Source: Tolypeutes matacus (taxonomy: Eukaryota > Chordata > Mammalia > Cingulata > Chlamyphoridae). From it: 64,000 nucleotides of DNA. The position numbers and the translations under genes are program-made. Below are positions 47,959 to 60,228 of the stretch, piece after piece (positions within the stretch are counted from its first letter, which is position 1; each line of letters starts with the position of its first letter). The stretch is taken from NCBI GenBank assembly GCA_026826555.1, contig JAKSZT010054324.1:8007973-8071972 (forward strand). The letters are read 5' to 3'. The notes beneath the pieces are model-generated. The model did not search any database. It had not been told where the DNA came from and saw nothing but the letters and a program-made list of their open reading frames with translations.

Positions 47959-48434
47959 TATAGTAGGTTGAATTATATACCTCAGAAAAAAAGCAGGTTC
48001 TTAATCTTAATCCATTTCTGTGGGAGTGAACACATTGTAAATAGGACTTCTTAAGATGTTATTTTTATTTGAGGTGCAACCAACTGAATCAGGTTCAACT
48101 TTGATCCAAAACTACTGGAGTACTTTATAAGCAGAATGACATTCAGAAGAGAAAGTCATGGAAAGAACCAGAAGCTGGAGGTCAAGGTAACCCAGAAGTA
48201 AAAGGAGAAAGGAGAACATTCTGCCAAGTGCATTTGCATGAGATGGAAAAGCCAAGGATCTAGTGATCACTAACAGCCAGTCCCAGAATGCCACAGTCTT
48301 CAGGGGAAAAGCATGTCCTTGCTGGTACTTTGATATTGTACTTGTCCTGGCCTCAAAACCACAAGCTAATAAATTCCTGTTGTTAAGCCAACCCATTGAA
48401 TGTTCTTTGTTTGAGCAGTTGGGAAACTAAGACA
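47959..48434 (+). mobile_element. MaLR-like solo LTR
   Basis: 476-bp LTR. The start 'tagtaggttgaattatatac', 'aatccatttctgtgggagtg' and 'ttgtaaataggacttcttaa' are followed by an AATAAA at 48368-48373. The end is 'ccaacccattgaatgttc...gggaaactaagaca'. This is the typical layout of MaLR/ERVL-group LTRs, and from memory a xenarthran type. Flanks TTAAT (47954-47958) and TTACT (48435-48439) are a possible eroded 5-bp target duplication. Confidence 0.75.
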
Positions 48435-50897
48435 TTACTATATCAACATAATAGATATAGTGATAGTTGATAGTTGTCAATGATAGTTGTGAACAGTTTT
48501 ATATGAAGTGGAGTTAGATTTTATTTTATGAATAATGAATAGTGTTCATTTACAGGTAGTCCTCAAGTTCAGATATATACAAAGTGGAAATTGTTTTTAT
48601 TTTCCTCTCTGTCCTTAGAAACAAAAGCACAGTTATGAATAGCTGAATCTAGTCAAGTTTACACAAGTTTCAAGCTAAAATGCTGACCTTATGAACTGAA
48701 ACAATAGAAAAGTTCATGGTTATAATAGTGCTCATTAAGTAAAAATACTTACATTTCACATAAAATAGGCTGTGTTACTTTATTGTTGCTTGAGTAAAAT
48801 TGAGATTTTAAGTAGATACAAAAAAGAGGCTTTTGTAAAGATTTTGAAAGGGACATTCAGCCACTTCTATGGTCCTTAGGGTTTAGGGAGAGGAAAGCAT
48901 ACACAGGCACTAGGGTCATATGTCCTGAAGTTGAATTCTGCCTCCATTACTTGAATACTTTGGCAAACCTTGGAAGATTCTTCAAATCTCTTTGTGCCCC
49001 AGTTTCCACATTTTCCAAGAGGTATAATAATAGCTTCTCTCTCATAATGATTTTTTGACTATTAAATAAGTTCATTTGTACAAGTGAGTACGATCACTGA
49101 CAGTAATAATGATGATTATGATGATAAAATAATAATGATAACTAACCCTATCTGATGGGTCTTTGGTGACATACTTAAACTTAAAGAATACTTTATCTGA
49201 ATATTCTTAAAATATTTATGCCTGGGGTTAAAAATCATCTTCGACATAATGAAGAGAGAATGAAGAGCTGTTTTCTTTCACCCTTGAGCACCAACAATCT
49301 AAGCTTAATATAAAGCAAGAAGAGCTCAATTAGAAACAAGTAAGATTTCCCAAACCTAGAAGACCTTGCACATTTGAAATGCATTACTGAAGGAGGTAGT
49401 AGAATTTCCTTCTTTGAAGAACATTAAAAATATGATCATTTCAGGTGAGAATGAGGGTTTTGAAGTTGATTATATTTGAAGGGCTGAGCATGAAAGATTA
49501 GACTATCCTGCCTTGCTTTTGACAAATCATCTTCAGCAATGCAGAGCAGACTAAAGAGTAAGACCATGGGAAAATTCTCCCCCACACCCTAAGGCATATA
49601 CTGGGGACATAGACCTTTGTGAAGATATAGTCAATAGAGGAGACTGTCAGGAAAATGTGGACAAGTCTCATAAGTGGGCAGTTTCCCCACTGAAGTAACC
49701 AGCATTACATGATTCCATGCCTGAGCAGGAAGCAGTGTTTCTGTAGTACTTATTCATTTCATTCTGCCTTTTCCCCTCCAAAACCATAAGCAGCTTATAA
49801 AAATGCACTTGAGTCAACAAGATAAAATAAAACTAAAGATAATTAGGTGAGTCTCTCTGGACTTTTGGGAAAGGAACTTAGTATGAAGAGTCAAGGATGA
49901 GATCACTCTAAACAAATATTGACTGAGAGGTCCTGAATAATTGATAGAGGTGGATGCTGAATTTTTATAACAGCTATCAAAAGGTGTAAAACACCATCAG
50001 TTACATAATTCAGAGTATAAAAAAACATAAACAAACAAGCCAATAAACAAAAATTAATAATGAGTACCCCATAAAGTAAAGTGATTTCTATTTCTGGGTT
50101 CAAAGAGAAAGTATTTCCTTATATCCCCATAAAGAACTCACTGTACAAGGTGCTGAGAAATAACTTCAACAGCAGTCTTGGAAAATATACAGCATAGCTG
50201 GGTGATTCTGGTAATGTCCTTCCACATAGGCTAATAGCATAATAAAAAAGGCATTTAAGTAAAAATAATTCAATGAGTGGGCAAAACAAATGGTGCCTCA
50301 TGGCTAGTGTAAATAAAAGCAGCCATACAAGCATTGGTCTGTCAGTGCTTGAGTATTAGGCTGGGATCCAGAGGCTCCACTCCATTTCCTGGTTAGGAGA
50401 CTATCATGAGCAAAGAAGAAATGCAACCCAAACAGCATTAGGGAATTACTCATATGATAAACATAAGGGACTAAGGCAGAGGAACGGAGACAGGGACCCA
50501 ATTGTCCAAAGTGGGGCACAAAATGAGGGTGTCTCATGAATAATGCTGACATCCAGTTCTAGACCTTAGAGGACAAAGTAGGAGTTAGAAGCGAGAGGAA
50601 CTGGATGTCTAGTTCCAAAATGGAAGGGAAGGATATACAAAATCCATTCTGATTAGAGTGAAAGTAGGGCTGCAATAAACTTAGAGGTTGTGGTCAAGCA
50701 ACCCTAGTTGGAAGAGCAATGACATGCTACTGTAAGATATTATGAAATTATTTGTTCTGCCTTTCTCTCCAAACAAATTAAAATCTCAGCAGACTCAAGC
50801 AGTGAATATTGTAAATCCACTTGAATACATTAAAATTTCTCAGATGATAATTTCAAGTTTCCCCTCTGTCATTAAGCTTGTTTTGAATCTCCAACGA
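48435..50897. other. Unique non-coding DNA
   Basis: A MIR relic (-) lies at about 48950-49095 (ccccagtttccacattttcc, ttaaataagttcatttgtac). An AAT/GAT-rich run is at 49100-49142. No gene is recognised. Confidence 0.5.
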
Positions 50898-51039
50898 CTT
50901 TAATATCACTCCAAGATGTGTCCCTATTTCTGAAACCCTATAACTTCTAATTTTTAAAAAAGCTCTACAGTTTACTTTTGGTTACTTCCTTGTTTCCCTT
51001 TCATATTGCTTATTCTATAAATGAATGCTCTTGAAACTT
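50898..51039 (+). repeat. Left arm of a 142-bp inverted repeat
   Basis: The reverse complement of this arm matches 51950-52091 over 142 bp with about six substitutions and no indels by eye (about 96%). The arm starts ctttaatatcactccaag and ends gctcttgaaactt. Similarity stops sharply at both ends. Confidence 0.92.
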
Positions 51040-51949
51040 AAGCCATATTATTCTTGCTCGCGATAATGGACAATGAAATTTATTTAACCTAGATAGAAAT
51101 ATTGCTTCATCTGTTTACTACCACCTACTACATAGTAACCCTTAATATTATAATTATTCCTAGGTGCCTTAGTGTACTGTGGCAGATTGTGTAGAAATTA
51201 AGTAAAACGACCCTATACATACAGCAATGAAAATATATTTTATTTAACAGATTGAAAAACTGTTTATCTCATCTGAGGACTGATTTTACAAAAACAAAAT
51301 GAAAAACTCAAATATCCATTGTGAAACCATTGTTATTACATAGGTGACACCAGTAGCAAGGGAAATCATTTTGTGCTTTATAAAAAATTCTCTGCTGCTA
51401 CTTTCTCTTTTTTGTGCAATGAAATTTCCCCTGAAGGTATACATATGAGGGTGAAGTTCAATAGAATTTTGAGTTGCCTGACTTCGTGTCAGTTTGAAAC
51501 TTTAGATTTCTAAATAAAATTGACAAAGTCATTTATAGAAACTTCACATTTTTATCCTTGGGACTAATAGCAGGACATAGAAGTATCTAACCAATAAGAT
51601 AGAAAGAAGGGTTCCATGATGCTTTGTGATTTTTAAATGAAAATAATGGTAGATAAAAGTAAAGCTTTACTTAGTCTTTTTTCTGATGCCTAATAATTAT
51701 GCTTAAGGACATAAAAATACTCAATTAAAAAAAACATTAAAAAACACTTCATCATAGACTAAGCCATTCCAATGCAAGCATAAGTACTTTCCTTCTCCCA
51801 GACATCTCCCTAAAAATGTCTTGAGACTGGTTTATTTTCTTTTTTTCTGGTGATCTATTCATTCAGCATTGAACAACACTTTACCATTTCTATTTCTATA
51901 TTCAAGGAAAGCACTGCGGAAGATATGTGAAAAATATATGATGCTTATG
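51040..51949. other. 910-bp spacer between inverted arms
   Basis: AT-rich, with no open frame of note and no named repeat. It is not itself symmetrical. Confidence 0.6.
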
Positions 51950-52091
51950 AAGTTTCAAGAGCATTAATTTATAGAATAAGCAGTATGAAAGGGAAACAAG
52001 GAGGTAACCAAAAGTAAACTGTAGAGCTTTTTAAAAAATTAGAAGTTATAGGGTTTCAGAAATAGGGCCACATCTTGGAGTTATATTAAAG
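51950..52091 (-). repeat. Right arm of a 142-bp inverted repeat
   Basis: Partner of 50898-51039. No target duplication flanks the whole 1194-bp unit. TTAA occurs at 50900-50903 and 52086-52089 inside the arm ends, but the adjoining termini do not look like a known transposon family. Confidence 0.92.
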
Positions 52092-53715
52092 AGAAAAACT
52101 GCCTGCCAAAAGTAAATTTAGTACTTGAAAGGGGATGTAACAAGACTAGTTAGAATGCTCAATGCAATTTGTTTGCCAGTACAACCAATGCACAATAGCC
52201 AGTTCAAGGACACATAATACATTTAAAGGTGGAGGATACTAGAATCTCTAAAGTCCTTTGCCCTGAGAGTACTTTTACAAGGGTTCATGGGTGCCAGGTC
52301 CAACACATCACTTAGCAGATGTTCCAAAGATGATTATGGGAGGTACTGGTCACAGTGCTGCAGTGGAAGTAGTGGCTACCTTCTTCACAGCACAATCCAG
52401 CATTGAAGCCAGGAGTCAGAGTGAACGGGTATCTGCCAAATTGGTGTCTGAACCAGGTTTTTTATTAGAAGTGCTCATTCAACTGGCATCAACTCATACT
52501 GTATAATTTCTTGCATAAATGTCTGGTTATCGCTTATTATAGAAACATGTTTTTCTCAATTTGTTTATATTCTACTTGTGGCCAACATGTTTGCAATATT
52601 TGGGGCTTTTACTCAACTTGTTTACAATGCTTTTTGGGATCCAAGTTCATTAATATCATTTAAAGACACAACAGACAGTAACAGTGGTCTTGGTTTTGGA
52701 TTTGCAGCTAAATCACAAGGCCTGATTGGGTTCCACTAGCATAAAGTTTGCATTGTTTTAAGAAAGATATGAAAAAGGAAATACAATGAACTTTTTGGTA
52801 CCTAAAGGCAAAAGGTTCTCTTTCATACCCTGGAAAAGTCCTTTAGGCTTTTACTGAGTGACCACCCCAGGACAGACTGTCAGATTCAATTGTTCAGGAG
52901 AGAGTTACCCTTTCCCCTGACCTTGTGCTTCTGCATTACTTGTCATCCAAAAGGAAAATACTCTTGGGACCTTGCCCTGGGCTCTTACTCTTGCCCAAAG
53001 ATGCTGAATGAGTTTGCAAGTCAGTGAGTTAAATAAAGGAGTCAAGCATGCCTCACCTATCCTCTCTGCCCCATTTCTCTTAGAAGCCCAAAAATAGCAG
53101 GAAGTATTTTGTTCTGATCCTCCTTTCTGAAAGTTTGATAGAGAATTGCAACATGGGAAGGCATGTGGTGATTGAGTGCTGCTTATGATGGAAAGGACAT
53201 GTCTGTCTACTGGGATTTCTTATTAGCAGGTCAAATGTTATCCCATATCTAAGAAACATGCTTCAAAATAAACCTCAGCTTGGGTCACCATATGTTTTTG
53301 TTTCTTTTCTATTTTTTTCTATTATTATTATTCTTTAAATATTTTTGGGTGACCACATATTTTGTTGACCAAAAGGGTAAAACCTTTGACAGTAAATGAG
53401 GGTACCAAATAAAATTAACAAACCATAATTGACCTATCAACTCTAAATCAGGACTGCTTTTGGCAAACCAAAAGGGCAATCCTAGCATTAACATAATAAA
53501 GCTGCCATGTTGGGTTCTATCTAACTTGGTCTTTTGGTTTATTACTCAATTGAGTTAGTTCTGAGGAGGGGAAAAGTAGTGCTATTTTGGACCCCTTCAA
53601 AATAGAATTGATAATTTTAAAAGTCTTTTATGTTTCACAGCAACGCCTTCTAAAAGATTTGCCTAAATCAGTCTGTGAACAAATAAATCTGGAAGACTAT
53701 GTACAAAACTGTCAA
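52092..53715. other. Non-coding DNA
   Basis: 52260-52510 is GC-richer and holds a 71-codon plus-strand frame (52291-52506, MPGPTHHLADVPKMIMGG...) with no recognised domain. The rest is unremarkable. Confidence 0.45.
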
Positions 53716-54214
53716 TATTGCTAAAAATCAAATTTTTCACAATATGTACAAATATTTGTAAAATGATATATAAATATATATGCATATATGTGCATTTGCT
53801 TACAAAAATGTTATATATATAAAGGTGCTTAGATTACCTAAATATTACACGGAAACTACAGGGATTCCCATGTTGCCCACCTCCCACACCTCCCACAACA
53901 TCCCACACAAACATCTCCCACAAGTGTGGCCCATCACTTTCAATGGACCTACACATCCTGGGGCCTTGCCATCAACCATAGACCACATTTCACATGATAG
54001 ACCACACTCTCTCCCACACAGTTCTGAATGGTGTGTGCTGATTTAAAATGGCCTACATCCGTCGCCACAACGGCACTCAGGACAACCCCCAAGTCCCGAA
54101 AAAGCCCCTGTATTTCAACTGCACATCCCCTCCCTGCCCCGAAAGTGTCCAGTGGCCACAGGCTCCACCTCACTGTTATAATTTCTTCCATTGCTAGAAT
54201 CACCATATGTGTAC
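53716..54214 (-). mobile_element. Unnamed retroelement family, copy B (3' end)
   Basis: The minus strand matches 62155-62655 of the 2.45-kb element nearly end to end. 'aaatattacacggaaactac' pairs with the complement of 'tttctgtgtaatatt', and 'caccacctcactgttata'-type text and 'acacagttctg' pair likewise. Homology ends at about 54214, so it is 5'-truncated. At its 3' side no T-run (A-tail complement) remains at 53716. Confidence 0.8.
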
Positions 54215-56045
54215 AACAGAATAAATTTCTTTTATCTTGTTGTGAGTATAAGCATCAATGTGTCAGGAAAAAAGTGGAGTCTTATGAATGAAAACTGCTT
54301 AGATTTCTCTAGGTTGAAATAAACTAAAGTTCCTTCATTTTTAGAATGATAAGGCAACTTGAGAAAAACTGATATAGGATTTTCCTCATGTGCAATTACT
54401 ATTAACAAATAAACTCTGTTGCATGTATTCAATTTTAAAATATCTCACATTAAGGTAATAAACGTTCAGCTATTTCCAAACATTTAAAGGTTTTCAAATA
54501 TTTTGGCACTATAAATTAGTGAGTACATGGTTCACATTGAGTGGTCAAAGTGTATTTTTTTACCTTTTACTCCAATTATATTGGTGTTTCTTGTTTAGTA
54601 CAGAATTTTTTAAAAATATGATGAAAAAATTAAAGCACTCTCTTTCCAAGAATATTTTACCTTAGTATTAGGTCTCAATTTTTAAAAATTGACATAAAAG
54701 TTGTATTAATAATTCATGGACTATATTAATGGCTGAGTTAAAACTTTAACAAGTTGGTGTTACCAAACTGTCAAAAACGTAACAACCCTGTCTTCTTTAA
54801 TTTCAACTGCTTCTAATGACATGGGGAAATGCCTTATTGGTGTGCAGTGTTACCAATTATCTGACAGAGCCAGAGTGTATTACCAGCTAATCAGAAATAA
54901 GAGTGCAGAATTAAATCTCCCGTGTGTAACTCATCATTTACATATTTATGATTCAGAAATGATAATAAGGCTAATGAGAAACTCACATACTTCCTTTAAG
55001 AGTCAAGCCACTCTTACAGTTAATTTTCAACAGATAAAGCTCCTGATACATGGTTGTCAAAAGATGACGTCTGTTGGTAACAGTTTAGTTTAATTAAACA
55101 TTGCAAGTTATTTGTTTGGACTTATCATACGTTCTATAAGGGGATTTGTGTTTATACTACCACTCTCTGGACTAAGTGTGAGATGTAAGGTTAATAGAAA
55201 TGGGTGTAAAACAAGGAGTTTATACACAGATTACTGCATTGGGAAAAAATGCTGATTATACATGCATGTATGCACTTATCTAACCCCAGCACTACTTTAT
55301 ACGAGTCTGGGAGGACCAGAAAGGAGGTGGCCAGTTGTAGGTTGTGAGGCCTCTTTAAAACTGTTAATAGTTTGTAGTCGTGTGTTGCATATATATATTT
55401 TAAATGAGGCAATATGTTGTGCACTATGATAATGCTCATTAAGTGGCACTGTCTTCAGAGCCAAGGCATTTGAATACGTTCACTGCTGCAACATCATTAA
55501 CTATAGAGGTCATGTGCTCCCACCCCCACATCCACTCTCAATAAGATATGCCTTACACAAGTCATCCATTTGCTGATGCTGGCAGCTGACCCTTTTTAGG
55601 GAAGGATGTTCTTATTTGTGTAAGGATTGGGGACATGCTTTGTGTAATCCAGCGCTGACATAGACCTTATTTTCAAAGTATACTGTGTTTTTCTGGGGTT
55701 GCTTTAGCTAAAATTAACTTGAAATGAAAAAGTTTTAGTGCCATAAATGTGTGTGTTTCTATTTTCCTTTCTTTTTAGCTCTTTTCTAAGAAGAATTTTT
55801 ATAATGAATAACATATTGCCGTTTGGAAAAGAATAAATACTTGGCTGTTCTAAGAGCTGTTACCGTCCTATTTAATGTCCTATTGTTATTAGCATGATGA
55901 TGATGATGAGGATGTAGAAAAAACAATAAAAATAACAAGAGCAATTACATAAGATTACGTAGTCATAGAAACCAGAGGTGGCAATTAGAACTCTAGAAAA
56001 GAAAAATCTTATCGTGGCTTAAGCAGAAGCTCATATCTACACCAA
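54215..56045. other. AT-rich non-coding DNA
   Basis: No gene or named repeat. A short (GAT)n run lies at 55893-55915. A 90-codon plus-strand frame at 54821-55093 has no recognisable features. Confidence 0.45.
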
Positions 56046-56566
56046 TGTTTTAGTTTCCTATTGTTATATAATGAATTACAACAAATTTAGTGGCTTAAAA
56101 TGATACACATTATTTCACAGTTTCTTTGGGTCAGGAGTCTGGACACAGATTAGCTTGGTCCTCTGTTCAGTATCTCTAATGCTGCATTCAAGGTGCTGCC
56201 TGGGGCTGGGGCCTCCCCTGAGGTTTGGTGTCCTTCCAAATTAATGTGGTTGTTGGCAGAATTCAGTTACTCACATTATTTCTTATGTAGAAATAAGGCT
56301 GTGAACTCCTAGAGCCTGTTCAGTTTCCTGCTATATGGCCCTATCCACAGGCAGTTCACATCATAGCAGCTTCAAGGGCAACAGGAGATTCTCTTGCTCC
56401 AGTGTGCTAAGGCAGAGGTTTATACAATCATAAGAGTAGCATCCTATCCCTTTGCCATCTTCTGTTGGATAGAAGCAAGTCAAGGTATTGCTCTCACTCA
56501 AGTAAGAGATTATGCAAGAGTGTGAATCATTGGAGGTCATCTTTGGGTATATTTTGCAGTCCACCA
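56046..56566 (-). mobile_element. MLT1-like LTR
   Basis: Read on the plus strand, it starts 'tgttttagtttcctattgtt' and 'acaaatttagtggcttaaaa' and ends 'ttttgcagtccacca'. This is the inverted form of the MLT1 group (ERVL-MaLR), whose 3' end is '...caataggaaactaa'. The subfamily is uncertain and the copy is well diverged. Confidence 0.6.
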
Positions 56567-56596
56567 AATGAATAAAAGGCAGCATAGCACACTAGT

Positions 56597-57264
56597 TTTA
56601 TTAGTCAGCCAAAGAGGTACAGATGCAAAGCACCAGAAATCTATTGGTTTTTATAAAGGGTATTTATTTGGGGTAAGAGCTTATAATTACAAGGCCCTAA
56701 AGAGTCCAACTCAAGGTACCATAAGAGGTATTTTCTCACCAAAGTCTGTTGCCACATGTTGAAGCAAGATGGCTGTCGATTTCTGTGAGGGTTAGCCTAC
56801 TTCTTTCTCTTAAGGCTCCGTGGGCCCAGGTTCTAACTATTTCAGCTGTAGGCTGGAGGTGTCGTTTCTTTCTGGGCCTTCTCAGCTGCTCAGGGGCCTA
56901 ATCTCTGCAGTTGCAAACTATCAGGTGAATGGCTCAGCTCTCCCCAGGGGTGAGCCTTCTCCTTTCTGTCACATGGCAGTACTGAAAGGACAAAATTCTC
57001 TCTTCTTCTGTGTCTATGGAGCTCACTTTCTTCCTGTGCCTACTTCTGTGTGTCTACTTGAGTGAATGTTTATATAACCCACCAAGGGGGTGGGGACTTA
57101 AACTGAGTTACACCCTACTGATGTTGTCAGACCAAAGCCCTAATCTTAACATAATTTAATCAATGACATCACAGCTGAATCAAATACAATCAAAGGAGAT
57201 CACATCCAGAGGAACAGACGAGTTTTCAAACATAATCTTTCGTTTTGGAATTCAAACTGCCACA
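56597..57264 (-). mobile_element. ERVL-type solo LTR, 668 bp
   Basis: On the minus strand it starts TGTGGCAGTTTGAATTCC (complement of 57264) and ends ...TTGGCTGACTAATAAA at 56597. The CTGACTAATA terminus is shared with the ERVL LTRs at 27908 and 34250, though the body is unrelated. CTAGT flanks it at 56592-56596 and 57265-57269, a 5-bp target duplication. No internal proviral sequence is present, so it is a recombined solo LTR. Confidence 0.8.
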
Positions 57265-57309
57265 CTAGTTAAGAGTGTAGTCCTCAGATTACACAAGGTC
57301 AATTATCAA

Positions 57310-57510
57310 CTCTGTCATTTACTGACTGTATGACCTTAGGAAGGTACTAAACCATTCTATGCCTCATTTTTTCAACTATAAAATAAGGATAATTATGAGA
57401 TTTATTCCTAACATTGTTATGAAGGATAAATGTGTTATTTCATTTTAATGTCTTAGAACAACACTTGGCACATAGTAAACTCCTAATACATGTTCCTATT
57501 CTGGCTATAT
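57310..57510 (-). repeat. MIR SINE (reverse)
   Basis: The reverse MIR order is clear: 'gactgtatgaccttaggaag', 'tatgcctcattttttcaact', 'ataaaataaggataattatg' and 'cttggcacatagtaaactcc'. Confidence 0.85.
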
Positions 57511-58351
57511 AGTCAATATAAGCCATTCTTATGTCCACATTCTTTAAGGAAAAAGGTAAAACTATATACAGGTGTGGAAGGTAGCCTACTAGGGAAATGA
57601 AAAAACTTATACCTTACCCCGAAATTATTATCCTTTCTTCTAACAAAGGTATATATGACTCTAATTATTGAAATCATTGGATTATATCCTTGAATCTTGT
57701 CTTTTGAAGAAGATGGTCCAGTGAGTGAAGTTTATGTCTTGAATATCTCCTTTGCTCTAAATATATAGAAATCCCAGACAAAATTTTAAAAATAAATAAA
57801 CCAAAGTGACCCATCTAGGGTAAATAAAAACAAAATGCCTATGACCAAGAAACAGAAAAGAAATGGAAAATGTTATGCAGCTGTCAAGGAAAAAATTGCT
57901 CTATAATTAAAAGTAGAGATGGGTGTTTAGAGTTTGGCTCATTTGGGATAAAGAAGACTGAAAGCAGAAAGAAAATCAGAAGATTGAAGCCAGGCTAATT
58001 TCTTGAAGCCAGGGTTAAGGTTTGGACTTCCACTCCTACCCTCATCTGTAATAGTAGGTGAGGGAAAACAAAATCTGTGGTTATTTTCTATATGGGAAAT
58101 AAATTAAAATACTTATATATACCAACATACACACTAGAGAGGCAAAATAAAAAATAGTCAGCCTTTTCATCAGAATCTGTAAAAAACTTGCTTTATGGGT
58201 CTATGCTTGGGTCTGCAAACTTTCCAATAATACCACAGGAAAAAAAAAACCTGAATTGGAATTATAAGATATGGTTCTGGAATAGGGGTCTGGAGGAACA
58301 GAAGAAGGTACAGAATGAAAGGCTAGGTAGGCAATAAATGCAAAACTACTG
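57511..58351. other. Non-coding DNA
   Basis: Unassigned. 57770-58050 is A-rich and might be old L1 leader sequence. No gene is recognised. Confidence 0.4.
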
Positions 58352-58572
58352 TAAGGGACAGAGAAGGATACTATATAATAATAAAAGGGATAATATATGA
58401 AGAAGAGAGAATAATCATAAACATTTATGCACCTAACCAGGGTGCTCCAAAATACATGAGGCAAACATTGGAAAAACTAAGTGGAGAAATAGAAGACTCT
58501 ACAATTATAGTGGATACACTATTATCACCATTAGACAGAACATCTAAACAGAGGGTCAGTAAAGAAACAGAG
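58352..58572 (+). mobile_element. L1 ORF2 endonuclease fragment
   Basis: It aligns with 63100-63315 of the neighbouring L1: 'catttatgcacctaaccagg' matches 'atttatgcacctaatatgaa', 'atacatgaggcaaac' is shared, and 'tagacagaacatctaaacag' matches 'tggatagaacatctggacag'. It is cut off by the 5' end of the L1 at 58573, which apparently inserted into it. Confidence 0.8.
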
Positions 58573-59330
58573 TGAGGAATTGTGGGAAGATGGCATCAGA
58601 TCAGGCAGGCAGGGTTCAACTCTCTAACAAAAACAATGAAGAAAGAGTCAAAAGCTGTCCAAGGGATGTGCTTTGGGGGTCAGCAGACCAGGATAGTACT
58701 TTAAAACACCCAGGTGGCTGAGGGGCAGAGAGAAGAAGAACCCAAAACAGTAAATGTAAGTTACCAAAACCCCATGGCTGCTGGGAAGGGCTCACCTCCC
58801 CTACCCCACAAGATATTAAGCTGGAATAAAACTCCTGGCTAACTGCAGTTGACTGAGAGGGGAACAAACATCTTCATCCCTGTCAGTTGTTACAAGGAAA
58901 AAGGGAGGCATAATCAGGGGGGGCTTTTCTTCAGTGAATTTGGCCAGCAGAGCCTAGTTTGAATCTTGGATATGGCCAGACCAAACTACAGGAAAAGAGA
59001 GCTTGAAACACCTCTGAGAAAAGGTATGCTGACAAGTGCCATCTGCTGGTGAGACTGGAAATTTCATGGATAAAAGTTGCTTTTGGTACTCTTTGTACCC
59101 TAACTCCAGGGAGAAAATCTGTGCCACATTAGTGAATCCCTGGCACCATTTTGATATCTTAAGGTGAGTAATTTGAAAGACTTAGAATAAGTTGAACTAA
59201 ATATCAAAGAAGAGCTGTGAAAAAAACCAATAAGCAAGAGAGAGAAATTGGACATCAGAATAAATTCACCAATATATTCAGATGCCTAGACATCAGCAGA
59301 AAATTACAAGCCATACTATGAAACAGGAAG
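58573..59330 (+). promoter_or_regulatory. L1 5'UTR (copy 3)
   Basis: A leader of about 760 bp. It starts with the YY1-type box. One 'actgcagttgactgagaggg' at 58842 recalls the monomer core of copies 1 and 2, but no tandem array is present. It ends in 'tatgaaacaggaagat', the sequence that precedes the ORF1 start in copy 2. Confidence 0.75.
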
Positions 59331-60228
59331 ATTTGGCCCAGACAAAGGAACAAACCAAATATCCTGAAGAGATTCAGGATTTAGGCAATTAATCAATGAT
59401 AATCACACAAATCTCCTAAATCCATTCAAAGAATTGAATGAAAATATGAATAAAGAGATAAAGGATAAGAACACACTGGGTAAGCAAAAAGAACAATTTG
59501 AAAGCCTACAAAGAAAAGCAATAGACTTTATGGGAATGAAAGACATGATGGTTGAAATCAAAATACACTAGAGGTACATAAGAGCAGATTTGAATTGCTT
59601 GAAGACAGAATTAGTGATTTTGAAAACAGAACATGTGAATTGGAAAAGACAGGAGAATACAGAGAAAAGAATGGAAAAAATGGAACAAGTTCTCAGGGAA
59701 TTGAATCACAATGTGAAACACACAAATATAAACATTATCAGTGTCCCAGAAGGAGAAGAGAATGAAAAAGGGGCAGGAAGAATATTTGAGGAAATAATGA
59801 CTATAAATTTCCCAATCCTTATGAAAGACATAAATTTCAATACCAAAGAAGAACAATACACCCAAATAGAATAAATCCAAATAGACCTACACTGAGACAC
59901 CTACAATTAAGAATGCCAAATATGAGAGATAAAGAGAGGATTCCAAAAGCAGTAAGACAAAAGCAAAGTATCACATACAAAGGAACCTCAATAAGATTAA
60001 GGGCCAACCTCTCATCAGAAATCATGGAAGAAAAAAAAAGTAGTATGAAGTATTTAAGGTACTTTAAGAGAAAAACTTCCAGCCAAGAATTGTGTATCCA
60101 GCAAAGTTGTCCTTCAAAGAGGACGGTGAGTTCAAAGTCTTCATATATAATAAAACACACACACACACACACACAAACTGATAGAAAATGTTATCTAAAG
60201 ACCAGAATTAAAAGAGATACTAAAAGAG
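59331..60228 (+). pseudogene. L1 ORF1 (copy 3), left part
   Basis: The position of the ORF1 start ATG reads TTG here (gaagatttggcc versus gaagatatggcc in copy 2). Readable parts include the coiled-coil end and RRM entry at 59590-59874 (EKRMEKMEQVLRELNHN, then ISVPEGEENEKG) and the C-terminal domain at 59913-60150 in another frame (KDKER-like, ITYKGTSIRLRANLSSE). A (CA)n microsatellite at 60153-60175 and an insertion then interrupt it. Several frameshifts make it inactive. Confidence 0.85.
60153..60175. repeat. (CA)n microsatellite
   Basis: Eleven CA units within L1 ORF1. Confidence 0.9.

Noticed and set aside
50898..52091. piggyBac-type transposon
   Set aside because: TTAA occurs at both arm ends, but the adjoining termini lack the usual CCC-type start, the symmetry extends past TTAA, and no transposase is present.
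54821..55093. 90-codon plus-strand frame as a gene
   Set aside because: No domain, no splice-site or promoter context, and the length is unremarkable in AT-rich DNA.
56765..56771. L1 5' end at the AAGATGG motif
   Set aside because: The motif lies inside a solo LTR with its own 5-bp duplication, and no L1 leader or ORF1 follows in either direction.
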